Assembly: GCA_002841295.1 (NCBI GenBank)
Contig: PHEU01000010.1
Location: 1 to 64,000, forward strand
Source: Actinobacteria bacterium HGW-Actinobacteria-6
GTDB lineage: Bacteria; Actinomycetota; Coriobacteriia; Anaerosomatales; Anaerosomataceae
Direction: 5' to 3'
DNA: 64,000 bases
The notes under the pieces are model-generated. The model worked only from the letters and a program-made list of their open reading frames with translations. It was not told the DNA's origin and did no database searches. Shown in pieces: positions 1 through 8,803 of this stretch. Position numbers and translations under genes: made by a program. Position 1 is the first letter of the stretch; the number at the start of each line of letters is the position of its first letter.

Positions 1-1
1 G

Positions 2-679
2 GCGGGCGCAGCGGCCGGCCTGCGCGCTATGGGCAAGTCCGACGAGATGACGGTCCTCGCGATGGCGGGCGACGGCGGCACGGGCGACATCGGCATCCAG
101 GCGCTCTCCGGCGCTGCCGAGCGCAACGACGACTTCATCTACGTGTGCTACGACAACGAGGCGTACATGAACACCGGTACGCAGCGCTCGGGCCTCACGC
201 CGCACGGCGCGCGCACGACCACCACGTGGGCCGGCAAGCGCGAGAACCCCAAGGACATGCCGCGCATCATGGAGGCACACAACATCCCGTACGTGGCTTC
301 CACGAGCGCCGCGTACCCCACCGACGTGTACGACAAGGTCGTCAAAGCGCGCGGCATCAAGGGTCTGCGCTATATCCACATGAACACGCCGTGCCCGAGC
401 GGTTGGAACTTCGATCCCAAGGACTCGGTGCGTCTCGGCAAGCTCGCCGTTGAGTGCGGCATCATCGTGCTGTACGAAGTCGAAGGCGGCGTCTTCCACC
501 TGACCGGTCGCAGTGCGGCGCTCGCGAAGGCGGGCAAGCCGCTCACGCCGGTCGCTGAGTACATCGCTACGCAGGGCCGCTTCAAGTCCATGAACGCCGA
601 GGCGATCGCCGAGGTTCAGGAGTGGGCGGACGGTCGTTGGGCCGGGTATGTTGAACGGAGCATCAAGAACGCCGAGTAG
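2..679 (+). CDS. porB: 2-oxoacid:ferredoxin oxidoreductase beta subunit (pyruvate type), 3' part
   Basis: The frame is open through the left edge, so the start lies outside the window and about 225 C-terminal residues are visible. The thiamine-diphosphate site is clear: MAGDGGTGDIG followed about 25 residues later by YDNEAYMNTG, the GDG...N motif of this family. The downstream CPSGW is also typical of the POR beta chain. By family knowledge the enzyme decarboxylates pyruvate or another 2-oxoacid oxidatively with CoA, passing electrons to ferredoxin in the cytoplasm. The alpha, gamma and delta subunits would be expected just upstream. Substrate specificity cannot be read from this fragment. 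It implies ferredoxin-based anaerobic metabolism, which fits the NfnAB-like pair at 37.4-39.6 kb. Confidence 0.9.
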   Translation, partial: AGAAAGLRAMGKSDEMTVLAMAGDGGTGDIGIQALSGAAERNDDFIYVCYDNEAYMNTGTQRSGLTPHGARTTTTWAGKRENPKDMPRIMEAHNIPYVASTSAAYPTDVYDKVVKARGIKGLRYIHMNTPCPSGWNFDPKDSVRLGKLAVECGIIVLYEVEGGVFHLTGRSAALAKAGKPLTPVAEYIATQGRFKSMNAEAIAEVQEWADGRWAGYVERSIKNAE

Positions 680-734
680 GGCAGTCCCGCCACACGTCGT
701 GTTGCCCGTGAGCGGGCGACAAAGAGGAGTCGCA

Positions 735-1619
735 TTGGCCGTCAAGGTGATCACTGATAGCTCGGCGGCCTTGCCGCGCAAGCTCCGCCGCGATTTCGAT
801 ATCGGCGTGGCAAGCCTCGTCATCCATCTTGACGGGGTCGACTACCCGGATGATACCGAAGACCACGACACGTTCTACGCGGCGCTCAAGTCGTCGAGTT
901 CGTTCGCCACCACCTCGCAGCCATCGGCACAGGATTTCGTCACGCTGATGGAGGAGCGGGTCGCGGCTGGTCACGATGTGGTGGGCGTCTTCGTGTCGCC
1001 GCTCATGAGCGGCACCATGGCGACAGCCGCCCTTGCGCGCGAGATGGTGCTGGAGACGTATCCTGATGCGACGATCGAGATCGTCGACGGCCGCAGCAAC
1101 TCGATGGAGCTTGGATTCGCCGTTCTCGCCGCAGCCGAATCCGCAGCCGCAGGCGCGACAGCCGCCGAGGCGGCCGCCGCAGCGACGGAGCGTACGCTAC
1201 ACACTAGGTTCCTGTTCGTTCCCGCCACGCTCGAGTACCTTCGCCGAGGCGGACGAATCGGCAACGCCTCGGCTCTCATCGGCACCTTGCTGAAGATCAA
1301 TCCGATTCTCACCGTCGCCGAGGGCATCACGGACCAGTTCGCGAAGGTGAGGACGCTTCGCCGTGCGCACAACATGATGGTCGAGAAGTTCATGGACGAC
1401 CTGCGTGAGCGAGGTGGTCTCGGCGATGTCATCGTGCACCACATCGACGCGGAGGCGGCGGGTATCGCGTTCGTCAAGCGGATCTCGGATATCGTCGGTC
1501 GCCAGGTAGAGCTCATCCCGAGCAGCCTCTCGGCTGGCGCACACGTCGGCCCGGGCACCGTCGCGCTCATCTACTACACGATCGATCGGATGGATCACAC
1601 GCACGCATTAAGCAGCTGA
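735..1619 (+). CDS. DegV family fatty-acid-binding protein
   Basis: A protein of 294 residues, the usual DegV length. It begins AVKVITDSSAALP, the family signature N-terminus. The TTG start at 735 is preceded by AAAGAGGAG at 721-729; upstream in-frame starts lack this signal and would overlap porB. The later motif FLFVPATLEYLRRGGRIG matches the conserved LEYLKKGGRIG segment of the lipid-binding fold. DegV/FakB proteins bind fatty acids and in some bacteria deliver them to the kinase FakA; no FakA gene is seen here. It lies 55 nt after porB and may be read through from it. Confidence 0.88.
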   Translation: MAVKVITDSSAALPRKLRRDFDIGVASLVIHLDGVDYPDDTEDHDTFYAALKSSSSFATTSQPSAQDFVTLMEERVAAGHDVVGVFVSPLMSGTMATAALAREMVLETYPDATIEIVDGRSNSMELGFAVLAAAESAAAGATAAEAAAAATERTLHTRFLFVPATLEYLRRGGRIGNASALIGTLLKINPILTVAEGITDQFAKVRTLRRAHNMMVEKFMDDLRERGGLGDVIVHHIDAEAAGIAFVKRISDIVGRQVELIPSSLSAGAHVGPGTVALIYYTIDRMDHTHALSS

Positions 1620-1686
1620 GCTTCAAGGTGTGCGGTTGGCATGCGCCGCGCTACACTCGTACGCACACCTACCAGGGAGGCTCCGT

Positions 1687-1872
1687 ATGCCTATCGTTCA
1701 CATTCACATGCTTGAAGGCCGCAACGTCGATCAGAAGCGCGAGCTCGTGCGCTCGATGACCGAAGCGGTCGTCAATTCTGTTGACGCGCCGCCCGAGCGC
1801 GTCCACATCGTCATCCACGAGATGAAGCGCGAGAACTTCGCCGAGGCCGGAATCCTGAACAGCGAAGCGTAG
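1687..1872 (+). CDS. 4-oxalocrotonate tautomerase family enzyme
   Basis: A 61-residue protein starting MPIVHIHMLEG. Proline follows the initiator Met, as required for the catalytic Pro1 of this superfamily. The ATG at 1687 has an AGGGAGG signal at 1674-1680. The body KRELVRSMTEAVV is the conserved helix, and Arg residues of the PPERVHIVIHE segment are typical. Members interconvert keto and enol forms of small acids as small multimers; the physiological substrate is unknown. The stop codon overlaps the Shine-Dalgarno of the next gene, so the two are probably co-translated. Confidence 0.88.
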   Translation: MPIVHIHMLEGRNVDQKRELVRSMTEAVVNSVDAPPERVHIVIHEMKRENFAEAGILNSEA

Positions 1873-1882
1873 GAGGATGACT

Positions 1883-3220
1883 GTGCTTTCTTCAGACGCG
1901 ATTCGCGCTGCCGTGCGCGATGGCATGCCGCAGCTCGTAGAAGACCTCCGTGCGCTTGTGGAGATCCCGTCCATCGCATTCCCCGGATTCGACCGAGGCC
2001 CGGTGCTTGAGACCGCCGAGCTGACCGCGTCACTGCTGCGTGCCGCAGGCTGTGACGTGCGTATGCTCGAGCTACCTGAGGGTCCGCCCGCTGTCTTCGG
2101 AGAGATTCCGGCACCGCCGGGTGCTCCGACCGTGCTGCTGTACGCGCACTACGACATTCAGCCGATCGGTGATCCTCAAGCCTGGCGCTCCGAACCGTAT
2201 GAGCTCACGGAGCGAGACGGGCGTCTGTACGGCCGCGGAACGGCGGACAACAAGTCGGGCATCTGCATGCATCTGGCGGCCATCCGTGCCTTTGATGGCA
2301 AGCCCCCGGTGGGAATCAAGGTGATCATCGAGGGCGAGGAGGAGACGGGGAAGAGCGACTTAGAAGAGTACGTGGTCGCGCACCCTGATCTCTTCGCTGC
2401 GGATATGGTCGTCGTAGCGGACATGGGCAATTGGCGCGTGGGCGAGCCAACGCTCGTTACATCGCTACGAGGCGTTACAGACTGCGAGATCGAAGTGCGG
2501 ACGCTCGCGGCCCCGGTGCATTCGGGCAAGTACGGCGGCCCCGTACCTGATGCCCTTATGGCGCTGATGCGCGCGCTCGTCAGCCTCACGGACGACGACG
2601 CCAACGTGACCATCGACGGCCTAGAGACAATTCCGTGGTCTGGCTACGAGCCCGCCGAGGAGGACATCCGGGTTGAGTCGGGTATGCTCGATGGCGTCGA
2701 GTACGTTGGCGAGGGTAGTCTCGGCGAGAAGCTCTGGGCGAAGCCCTCGGTGAACGTCATCGGCATCGACGCGCCTCCGATCGACGGTTCGCGCAACGCG
2801 ATCGTGCACGAGGCGCGTGCCCGCGTGAGCCTACGGCTTTCGCCAACCCAGGATCCGGCGGAAGCACTTGAGCTGTTGGTGAAGCACCTCGAGCACGCAG
2901 TGCCGTGGGGCGCGCAGGTCTCGGTGACGCCGGGCGCCATCGGCCCCGGCTTCTGGTCCGAGGACAGCGGTCCCGAGCACGACCTGGCACACGATGCGCT
3001 AGCCATTGCGTACGGAAAGCGCTCGGTCGCGATGGGCTCAGGCGGATCGATCCCACTCGTGAGCGCGTTCGCACAGGCGCTTCCCTCGGCAGAGATAGTG
3101 CTCTGGGGCGCCGAGGACGGTGCCTGCGCGATCCACGCGCCGAATGAGAGCGTCGACCGCGGTGAGCTGGAGCGCGCTTCGCTCGCCGAGGCGTTGTTGC
3201 TGGCCCGGTTGGGCGCCTAG
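1883..3220 (+). CDS. M20 family metallopeptidase (dipeptidase/deacylase type)
   Basis: About 445 residues. Metal-binding motifs of the M20 di-zinc family are all visible: LLYAHYDIQP (His, with the neighbouring catalytic Asp), GRGTADNKSG (bridging Asp), EGEEETGK (catalytic Glu plus ligand), VVADMG (Asp) and AIHAPNES (His). The perfect AGGAGG at 1871-1876 abuts an ATG at 1877, too close for initiation, but sits 6 nt before a GTG at 1883, which I take as the start. The family hydrolyses dipeptides or N-acyl amino acids in the cytoplasm; the exact substrate cannot be inferred. A dimerisation lid domain occupies roughly residues 190-320. Confidence 0.88.
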   Translation: MLSSDAIRAAVRDGMPQLVEDLRALVEIPSIAFPGFDRGPVLETAELTASLLRAAGCDVRMLELPEGPPAVFGEIPAPPGAPTVLLYAHYDIQPIGDPQAWRSEPYELTERDGRLYGRGTADNKSGICMHLAAIRAFDGKPPVGIKVIIEGEEETGKSDLEEYVVAHPDLFAADMVVVADMGNWRVGEPTLVTSLRGVTDCEIEVRTLAAPVHSGKYGGPVPDALMALMRALVSLTDDDANVTIDGLETIPWSGYEPAEEDIRVESGMLDGVEYVGEGSLGEKLWAKPSVNVIGIDAPPIDGSRNAIVHEARARVSLRLSPTQDPAEALELLVKHLEHAVPWGAQVSVTPGAIGPGFWSEDSGPEHDLAHDALAIAYGKRSVAMGSGGSIPLVSAFAQALPSAEIVLWGAEDGACAIHAPNESVDRGELERASLAEALLLARLGA

Positions 3221-3260
3221 CACGTGCGGTACAAAGCCCCATAGGGGAGGATTCACAATT

Positions 3261-3284
3261 CCGGCGCACGCGCCGGAGAGAAGG
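3261..3284 (+). promoter_or_regulatory. Leader hairpin touching the ribosome-binding site of the CWB2 surface protein
   Basis: CCGGCG (3261-3266), a CACG loop and CGCCGG (3271-3276) form a perfect six-pair stem. Its last bases merge into the purine-rich GGAGAGAAGG that serves as the ribosome-binding site of the ATG at 3293. There is no T-tract, so it is not an intrinsic terminator. A translation-modulating role is an inference only. Confidence 0.35.
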
Positions 3285-3292
3285 TGATTTGC

Positions 3293-5200
3293 ATGATAAA
3301 GAAGACCACGCACAAGAAGTTCTCGGCGATACTGGCGACTTCGGTCGCACTCTCGCTTGTGCTCGCGAGTGTACCTGCCGCGGCCGTGACGGCGCCAGTA
3401 GAGCGTGTGCGGCCCACGGGCGGCACACAGGCTGCAGCACCGGTTCGTCCGGCCGTCAGCGGCCTGCGCACCCTTGCGGCCGATGACAATATCCCGGGCA
3501 TCGCGCTCCCGACGTCGCCCGTCAGCGGCACGCTCAGCGCGACGAGCGATATCGACGATGTGTTCGCCGTGACGCTCGGCGTCGGCGACACGCTGACCGC
3601 TGCGATCACGGGCCCGTCGGGATCGTACTTCGATCTGTTCCTCTACGGGCCTGGCTCCACCGATGTGGATATCGACGACATCGTCTTCGGGACCGATGCG
3701 CCCGATCGTGATTTCGTCTATCCCTACACGATGGACTTCAAGGTGGACCCTGCTCAGGGATACGTAGCGGGAACGTACTACCTCGACGCGTACGCAGGCG
3801 ACGGTAGCGGCACCTACACGATCGCATATCGCATCATTCCGGCCGACAACAACGACGACATCCCGGGTGTGGCACTTCCGGCATCGCCGTTCACGCGCTG
3901 GAACACCTCGGCGTGGCTGTACCCGCATCCCGATAGCAGCGCGTTGGGCACGTTCGTGGACACGTTCGACGTCTACAGCGTCGCGCTTGCCGAGGGTGAC
4001 CAGTTCACCGCGACGGTGAGCAGTACCGACAAAGACCTCGACATGGAGCTGCTGTTCTATCCGCCGACCGCAAGCATGGTCGACACCGATGGCGCAGTTG
4101 CCTCGGCTGACGCCTGGGTCGCGGCAACTGACATCTCCAAGGCAGGACTCCCCGAGACGTTCAACTTCGTAGTACCGCCCGGCGGCGCGGGAACCTACTA
4201 CCTCTCTGCCGAGGCGTGGGGTGGCAGCGGTGACTACAAGGTCACGTGGAAGATCGACCAGTCCAATATCGTGCGCATGCAGGGGCCGAACCGCTACGAG
4301 ACCGGTCAGGCTATCGTCCGCAGCACTGCCGTGAGCTCCAAGTACGCGATTCTCGCGAGCGGCGCGAACTACCCGGATGCGCTCTCCGCAGCCGGCCTGG
4401 CGGGCGTGTACGATGCACCGTTACTGCTCACCAATCCGACGTTTCTCTCCGACACCGTCGCCGTGCAGCTTGTTGAGATGGGCGTGACCGACGTTATCGT
4501 GATCGGCGGCACAGCCGCTGTCAGCGGTAAGGTGGTGATCGCCCTGGAGAGCATGGGATTCAATTCGGTGGAGCGCATCTACGGCGCTGACCGCTACGAG
4601 ACCTCGGCCCAGTGCGCTAATCGCGTAGCACAGATTGCGGGCAGCGTTCCCAAGGCGTTTGTCGTGCGGGGAGACAGCTTCCCGGATGCGCTAGCGGTTT
4701 CGCCGTTCGCGTACACGCAGGAGATGCCGGTCCTCCTGACGAGGCCGACTTCGCTCCCGGGTTCGATCAGGAGCTTCTTGGACGCTAAGAACGTTGCTGA
4801 GGTCTATATTGCCGGCGGTACCCCGTCTGTTTCCAGTGGTGTCAAGGCGACCATCGATGGCCTCAACGAGGGAACGACCACCGTAGTCCGGATTGCCGGT
4901 TCCGACCGCTATCAGACCGCTCGCTTGGTCGCCGACTATGGCGTAACCAAGGGCTGGGGTACGTACGGGTTCGTTGGCGTAGCGATCGGTACCAACTTCC
5001 CGGATGCGCTGGCTGGTGGCGTCGGTTGCGGTCGGATGGGCGGCGTTCTGTTGCTCACAAGGCCTACGTCGCTCTCGACGCCATGCCAGTACGCGATCAC
5101 GGCTCATGCTGGCACGATCGATCGCGTGGCAGTGTTCGGCAGCTCGGCTGCCGTGAGCACTACCGTCTACAACGCAATCAAGGCGCTGCTGATTCCGTAG
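3293..5200 (+). CDS. Exported surface protein: two PPC-like domains and three cell-wall-binding repeat 2 domains
   Basis: A 635-residue exported protein. The ATG at 3293, 8 nt after GAGAAGG, gives a clean signal peptide (basic MIKKTTHKK, then a hydrophobic stretch ending VPAAA); a GTG at 3284 would add three residues. Residues about 60-190 and 190-330 are two similar beta-sandwich units, each ending GTYYL-x-A-x(4)-GSG, resembling pre-peptidase C-terminal (PPC) domains. From about 330 to the end there are three CWB2 repeats, marked by NRYETGQAI, DRYETSAQC and DRYQTARLV, each followed by a FPDAL/YPDAL motif. CWB2 modules are known to attach S-layer-like proteins to anionic wall polymers, so this protein should be non-covalently wall-bound. 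No enzymatic domain is evident. Confidence 0.88.
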   Translation: MIKKTTHKKFSAILATSVALSLVLASVPAAAVTAPVERVRPTGGTQAAAPVRPAVSGLRTLAADDNIPGIALPTSPVSGTLSATSDIDDVFAVTLGVGDTLTAAITGPSGSYFDLFLYGPGSTDVDIDDIVFGTDAPDRDFVYPYTMDFKVDPAQGYVAGTYYLDAYAGDGSGTYTIAYRIIPADNNDDIPGVALPASPFTRWNTSAWLYPHPDSSALGTFVDTFDVYSVALAEGDQFTATVSSTDKDLDMELLFYPPTASMVDTDGAVASADAWVAATDISKAGLPETFNFVVPPGGAGTYYLSAEAWGGSGDYKVTWKIDQSNIVRMQGPNRYETGQAIVRSTAVSSKYAILASGANYPDALSAAGLAGVYDAPLLLTNPTFLSDTVAVQLVEMGVTDVIVIGGTAAVSGKVVIALESMGFNSVERIYGADRYETSAQCANRVAQIAGSVPKAFVVRGDSFPDALAVSPFAYTQEMPVLLTRPTSLPGSIRSFLDAKNVAEVYIAGGTPSVSSGVKATIDGLNEGTTTVVRIAGSDRYQTARLVADYGVTKGWGTYGFVGVAIGTNFPDALAGGVGCGRMGGVLLLTRPTSLSTPCQYAITAHAGTIDRVAVFGSSAAVSTTVYNAIKALLIP

Positions 5201-5224
5201 CGCACAATCAGTACGTGAGACACA

Positions 5225-5250
5225 GTGGGCTTCGGGAAACCGGAGCCCAC
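5225..5250 (+). terminator. Terminator-like hairpin after the CWB2 gene
   Basis: An 11-bp stem (GTGGGCTTCGG with CCGGAGCCCAC, one G-U pair) is capped by a stable GAAA tetraloop, 24 nt after the stop codon. Only TTCGC follows, so the T-tract is weak. It separates the surface-protein gene from the tRNA-Phe promoter. Confidence 0.6.
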
Positions 5251-5264
5251 TTCGCGTGCGCGCC

Positions 5265-5293
5265 TTGAAAAATGTGCGGACGTTCGTTACAGT
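5265..5293 (+). promoter_or_regulatory. Promoter of tRNA-Phe
   Basis: TTGAAA at 5265-5270 and TACAGT at 5288-5293 are separated by 17 nt, a good match to the vegetative sigma-70-type consensus. The predicted transcription start lies about 9 nt before the mature 5' end of tRNA-Phe. Confidence 0.65.
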
Positions 5294-5308
5294 CTTTCAG
5301 CACGCTTC

Positions 5309-5384
5309 GGCCAGGTAGCTCAGTTGGTAGAGCAGCGGATTGAAAATCCGCGTGTCGGCGGTTCAAGTCCGTCTCTGGCCACCA
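5309..5384 (+). tRNA. tRNA-Phe (anticodon GAA)
   Basis: A 76-nt cloverleaf with encoded CCA end. The acceptor GGCCAGG pairs with TCTGGCC (one G-U). The D arm contains GCTCAGTTGGTAGAGC. The anticodon loop TTGAAAA gives GAA, reading UUC/UUU. The T arm holds the invariant GTTCAAGTC. It is a single-gene unit with its own promoter and terminator. Confidence 0.97.
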
Positions 5385-5400
5385 CACACAGCAATGACGA

Positions 5401-5429
5401 AGGGTCGGGCCTCAGGGTCCGGCCCTTTT
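5401..5429 (+). terminator. Intrinsic terminator of tRNA-Phe
   Basis: An 11-bp stem (AGGGTCGGGCC with GGTCCGGCCCT, two G-U pairs) has a TCAG loop and ends in TTTT. It starts 17 nt after the CCA end of the tRNA. Confidence 0.75.
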
Positions 5430-5523
5430 CATTTCCGCTCGCCCGACAGCCACTGCACCAAAAGCGTTTCCGCGGGGTATAGACCGCATGCACGGCCATT
5501 CTGTATTGGGGGGAGTGGGGGCA

Positions 5524-5934
5524 GTGAGTCCTGCAGAAGAACAGGTTTGGGAGCCCAGGGTCAACACGCGCAAACACGGTAGCGACATGGTCGTTCAGGT
5601 CGATCTTCCGGGGGTGGATTCTTCCAGCGTCGACATCGAGGTCCTGGACAGGATCGTGACGGTCAGCGGCGTTCGCGTGCCTGTCGTCGATGACGAGGAG
5701 TGGCTGACGCGTGAATCAGTGTACGGACCGTTCCTGCGATCGATAGAGCTTCCGGTTGCGATAGACTCCAGCGCGATTTGTGCAGAGATGCGTGAGGGCG
5801 TGCTCCTGCTGACCATACGTGAGGTCTTCGGATCCCCGGGATCATCGCATCCGGCACACGTGCGCATCGCCGGGCACGCTGGCATACGACCGAAGGGAAC
5901 CCTTCCGCAGGACTACTACGACGCGTGCCCGTAG
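5524..5934 (+). CDS. Hsp20/alpha-crystallin family small heat-shock protein
   Basis: About 136 residues. The core VVQVDLPGVDSSSVDIEV, then IVTVSGVRV, matches the beta2-beta5 part of the alpha-crystallin domain. FLRSIELPVAIDSSAI and MREGVLLLTI match the later strands that end in the (I/V)-x-(I/V)-like region. The GTG at 5524 follows a G-rich run (GGGGGGAGTGGGGG); an ATG at 5488 in the same frame is an alternative start adding 12 residues. Small heat-shock proteins hold unfolding proteins as oligomers in the cytoplasm. No CIRCE or similar operator is visible upstream. The C-terminal tail PKGTLPQDYYDACP is not a classical IxI motif, so oligomer contacts may differ. Confidence 0.8.
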   Translation: MSPAEEQVWEPRVNTRKHGSDMVVQVDLPGVDSSSVDIEVLDRIVTVSGVRVPVVDDEEWLTRESVYGPFLRSIELPVAIDSSAICAEMREGVLLLTIREVFGSPGSSHPAHVRIAGHAGIRPKGTLPQDYYDACP

Positions 5935-6144
5935 ATAGCAAGGGGGGCGCGGACCGTCACGTTTGTGTTCGCGCCCAGTCTGTTGCCCACATCGAGAGCC
6001 CTGCGACGAAAGGCAGCGACAGGGCATCTCGCCAGGGACTAGAATGGCCTTGCGAGGGCGCTGCTGCGCGGTGACATCGTCGTCTACTGCGGCCCGGCGT
6101 CGACCCGGTCCCGTCGGTTCCGACACCCGGAAGGCTGGGTGGCT

Positions 6145-8676
6145 ATGAGTCGAATGCAAAAGCACGCGGAGCTAACCGAACGACTTGGAGCACCTGCGGG
6201 CGAGCCCGTGTTGACACAGCAACTCGCGGATGCGGCGATGAAGCTGATTGGCTGCAATACTGCGGAGGACGTCTGGGAGGCAGCTGGCGATTTTCTGACG
6301 CTCATGTGTCCGGGCGCTGTGATCATCGTCAACGAGGTCACTCCCGAGATGGACTACCTCGTGGCGCGCAGGATCATCGGGCTGGAGTCATCGCTGCTGG
6401 CCAGGGCCGCCGACCTGTTCGGGGTCCAGCTTTTAGGCAGCCGTTGGCCTCTTGTCGCTGAGTACCGCGATGAGGTGTTCTCTGGCGAACTCACGCAGAT
6501 TGTCGGCGGCATCGCCGAGCTCGCCGCTCGAGAGATTCCCCGCTCGGCCGCCAAGGCGGGCGCCGCGCTTTTCGGTAGTCACGACGTGTACACCATCGGC
6601 ATCGCCGACGGTCACGGTGCCCTCGGTAGTATTCGTATCATCACTCGATTTGCAGAAGTCGGGGGGTCGATTCCCGAGGTCAAGGCTCGAATCATCGAAT
6701 CGTTCGCCCGGCACTGCTACTCGACGCTCGTTCGCCTGGAGCACGAGAAGGAGATGCTGGAGACCCAGCGACTCCTCAGATGCAGTCTCGAGAGTCAGCA
6801 AGGAACGATTCTCTTCTCAATCGACCCGGAGTACCGCTACTTGTACTTCAACGAGGCGCACGCTGATTCAATGCGGCGCTCGTACGGACAGGAGGTTCGG
6901 CCCGGCGAGAGCATACTCGACTGCATCACCTCTGCAGAAGATCGTGCAGCGGCGAAGGAGAACTACGACCGTGCTCTGGGCGGCGAGTCACACTCAAATA
7001 TCCGGAAGTACGGTGACGCTGAGTCAGCCTACTTCGAGAGCTTCTTCAACCCAATTATCGGCGACGACGGGAGCATCATCGGTGTGACGGGGATGGCCCG
7101 AGACATCACCGATCGCATCAAGGCAGAAGAAGAGCGCCTGGAGAGCGAAGAGCGCTTTTCGGCGCTGTTCATGCAGGCGCCGCTAGGGTATCAGTCGCTC
7201 GACGAAGACGGACGCTTCATCGAGGTGAATCCGGCGTGGCTGGAGACACTCGGCTACGAGCGAAAGGAAGTACTTGGCGCGTGGTTCGGGGACTTCCTCG
7301 CGCCGGAGTACGCAGATGCGTTCCGCGAGCGATTCCCGCTCTTCAAGGAGCGCGGAGTGATTCATTCCGAGTTCCAGATGCTGCACAAAGACGGCAGCCG
7401 GCACTTCATCGCGTTTGACGGTCGCATCGGACATAACTCAGATGGAAGCTTCAAGCAGACACACTGCATCCTCGCGGACATTACGGAGCGCAAACGCAAC
7501 GAGGCGGCGCTGATTGAGAGCGAGGAGCGATATCGCGCCGCCATAGAGACAGGAATGGACGGCTTCTGGCTCTCCGACACCGATGGACGCATCCTAGAAG
7601 TGAATCAGGCCTACTGTCAGATGAGCGGATATACCGAAGAGGAACTCTTGAGCATGCACGTCTCGCAGCTCGAATTTGGAGAGTCGTCCGAACAGGTCGC
7701 TGACCATATCGAGCGGGTCATGAAGAACGGGCGGGATCGCTTTGAATCCCAGCACCATCGCAAGGATGGCACAGTGTACGATGCTGAGATCAGCGTCTCG
7801 TATCAGGCGACGAACGGCGGTCAGTTCTCATGCTTCGTTCGGGACATCACCGAGCGCAAAGAGGCCGAGGACGCCCTCCTGCGATGGAACGCCGATCTCG
7901 AGGAGCGGGTTCAGGAACGTACCGAGGAGTTGACGGTCACGAACGAGGAACTCCTTGAGGCCAACCAACTGCTTGATGAGGCCACGCACGCGAAGAGCGA
8001 TTTTCTGGCATCGATGAGCCACGAGCTCAGAACCCCGCTCAACTCCATCATCGGATTCTCGGACCTTCTCGGCAAAGGGTTGGTCGGCGAACTGGAGCCT
8101 GAGCAGGAAAAACAGATTGGCATGATAAACGCGTCGGGAAAACGCCTGCTCTCGCTTGTCGACGACATCCTCGATCTGTCCAAGATCGAGTCGGGTCAGA
8201 CCGTCGCGAGCTTCGAGGAGTGCAAGACGGCACCATTGGCTGCTGCGGTCATGGACATGGTTCGTCCGCTTGCAGAAGCCAAGGACATCAAACTTGAGTA
8301 CGTGTGCGAGACGGACGTTGAGTCGTTCAGGTCCGACCCCCGATTCGTAAGCCAGATACTGACGAATCTGCTTGGGAATGCAGTTAAGTTCACGGACGTC
8401 GGAGCTGTCACCCTGCGCGTTTCCGCCGACCCGGCGAGCATGACGTTCGCAGTCATGGATTCTGGACACGGTATTGCCGCTGACGAACTGCCTCGTATCA
8501 TGGAGCGCTTCTACCAGGCCGGTCCAGCGTCTCAGGCCAAGAGCGAAGGAGCCGGTCTGGGGCTCGCAATATCATCTCGACTTGCCGAGATGATAGGGGC
8601 GACCCTGGAGGTCGCGAGCGAGGCCGGCGTGGGTTCCAGGTTCACTCTGCGGGTTCCCAGGGAGGAGGATGAGTGA
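6145..8676 (+). CDS. Cytoplasmic multi-PAS sensor histidine kinase
   Basis: About 843 residues and no transmembrane segment. The first 200 residues are a GAF-like or unclassified sensor region. Three PAS units follow at roughly 215-330, 335-455 and 460-575, each ending in a PAC-type DITDRIKAEE / DITERKRNEA / DITERKEAED segment. A coiled coil (about 575-620) leads to HisKA with the phospho-acceptor in SHELRTPLNSIIGF. The HATPase_c domain has the N box NLLGNAVKF, DSGHGI and GAGLGLAIS. The ATG at 6145 lies 10 nt after GGAAGG; a GTG at 6139 is an alternative. No response regulator is adjacent. The kinase half is nearly identical in layout to the next gene, suggesting duplication. Confidence 0.9.
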   Translation: MSRMQKHAELTERLGAPAGEPVLTQQLADAAMKLIGCNTAEDVWEAAGDFLTLMCPGAVIIVNEVTPEMDYLVARRIIGLESSLLARAADLFGVQLLGSRWPLVAEYRDEVFSGELTQIVGGIAELAAREIPRSAAKAGAALFGSHDVYTIGIADGHGALGSIRIITRFAEVGGSIPEVKARIIESFARHCYSTLVRLEHEKEMLETQRLLRCSLESQQGTILFSIDPEYRYLYFNEAHADSMRRSYGQEVRPGESILDCITSAEDRAAAKENYDRALGGESHSNIRKYGDAESAYFESFFNPIIGDDGSIIGVTGMARDITDRIKAEEERLESEERFSALFMQAPLGYQSLDEDGRFIEVNPAWLETLGYERKEVLGAWFGDFLAPEYADAFRERFPLFKERGVIHSEFQMLHKDGSRHFIAFDGRIGHNSDGSFKQTHCILADITERKRNEAALIESEERYRAAIETGMDGFWLSDTDGRILEVNQAYCQMSGYTEEELLSMHVSQLEFGESSEQVADHIERVMKNGRDRFESQHHRKDGTVYDAEISVSYQATNGGQFSCFVRDITERKEAEDALLRWNADLEERVQERTEELTVTNEELLEANQLLDEATHAKSDFLASMSHELRTPLNSIIGFSDLLGKGLVGELEPEQEKQIGMINASGKRLLSLVDDILDLSKIESGQTVASFEECKTAPLAAAVMDMVRPLAEAKDIKLEYVCETDVESFRSDPRFVSQILTNLLGNAVKFTDVGAVTLRVSADPASMTFAVMDSGHGIAADELPRIMERFYQAGPASQAKSEGAGLGLAISSRLAEMIGATLEVASEAGVGSRFTLRVPREEDE

Positions 8677-8803
8677 GGCAGCTGACACAACCGGAGCTGG
8701 TCATCGATCCGGAGTGACCGTAGCGTGCATGCCCGGTCTGGCGTGACTGTGGTGTATTCACATCAGGATGGGGACAATAGTCTCCAGACGCGTAACCTGA
8801 CAG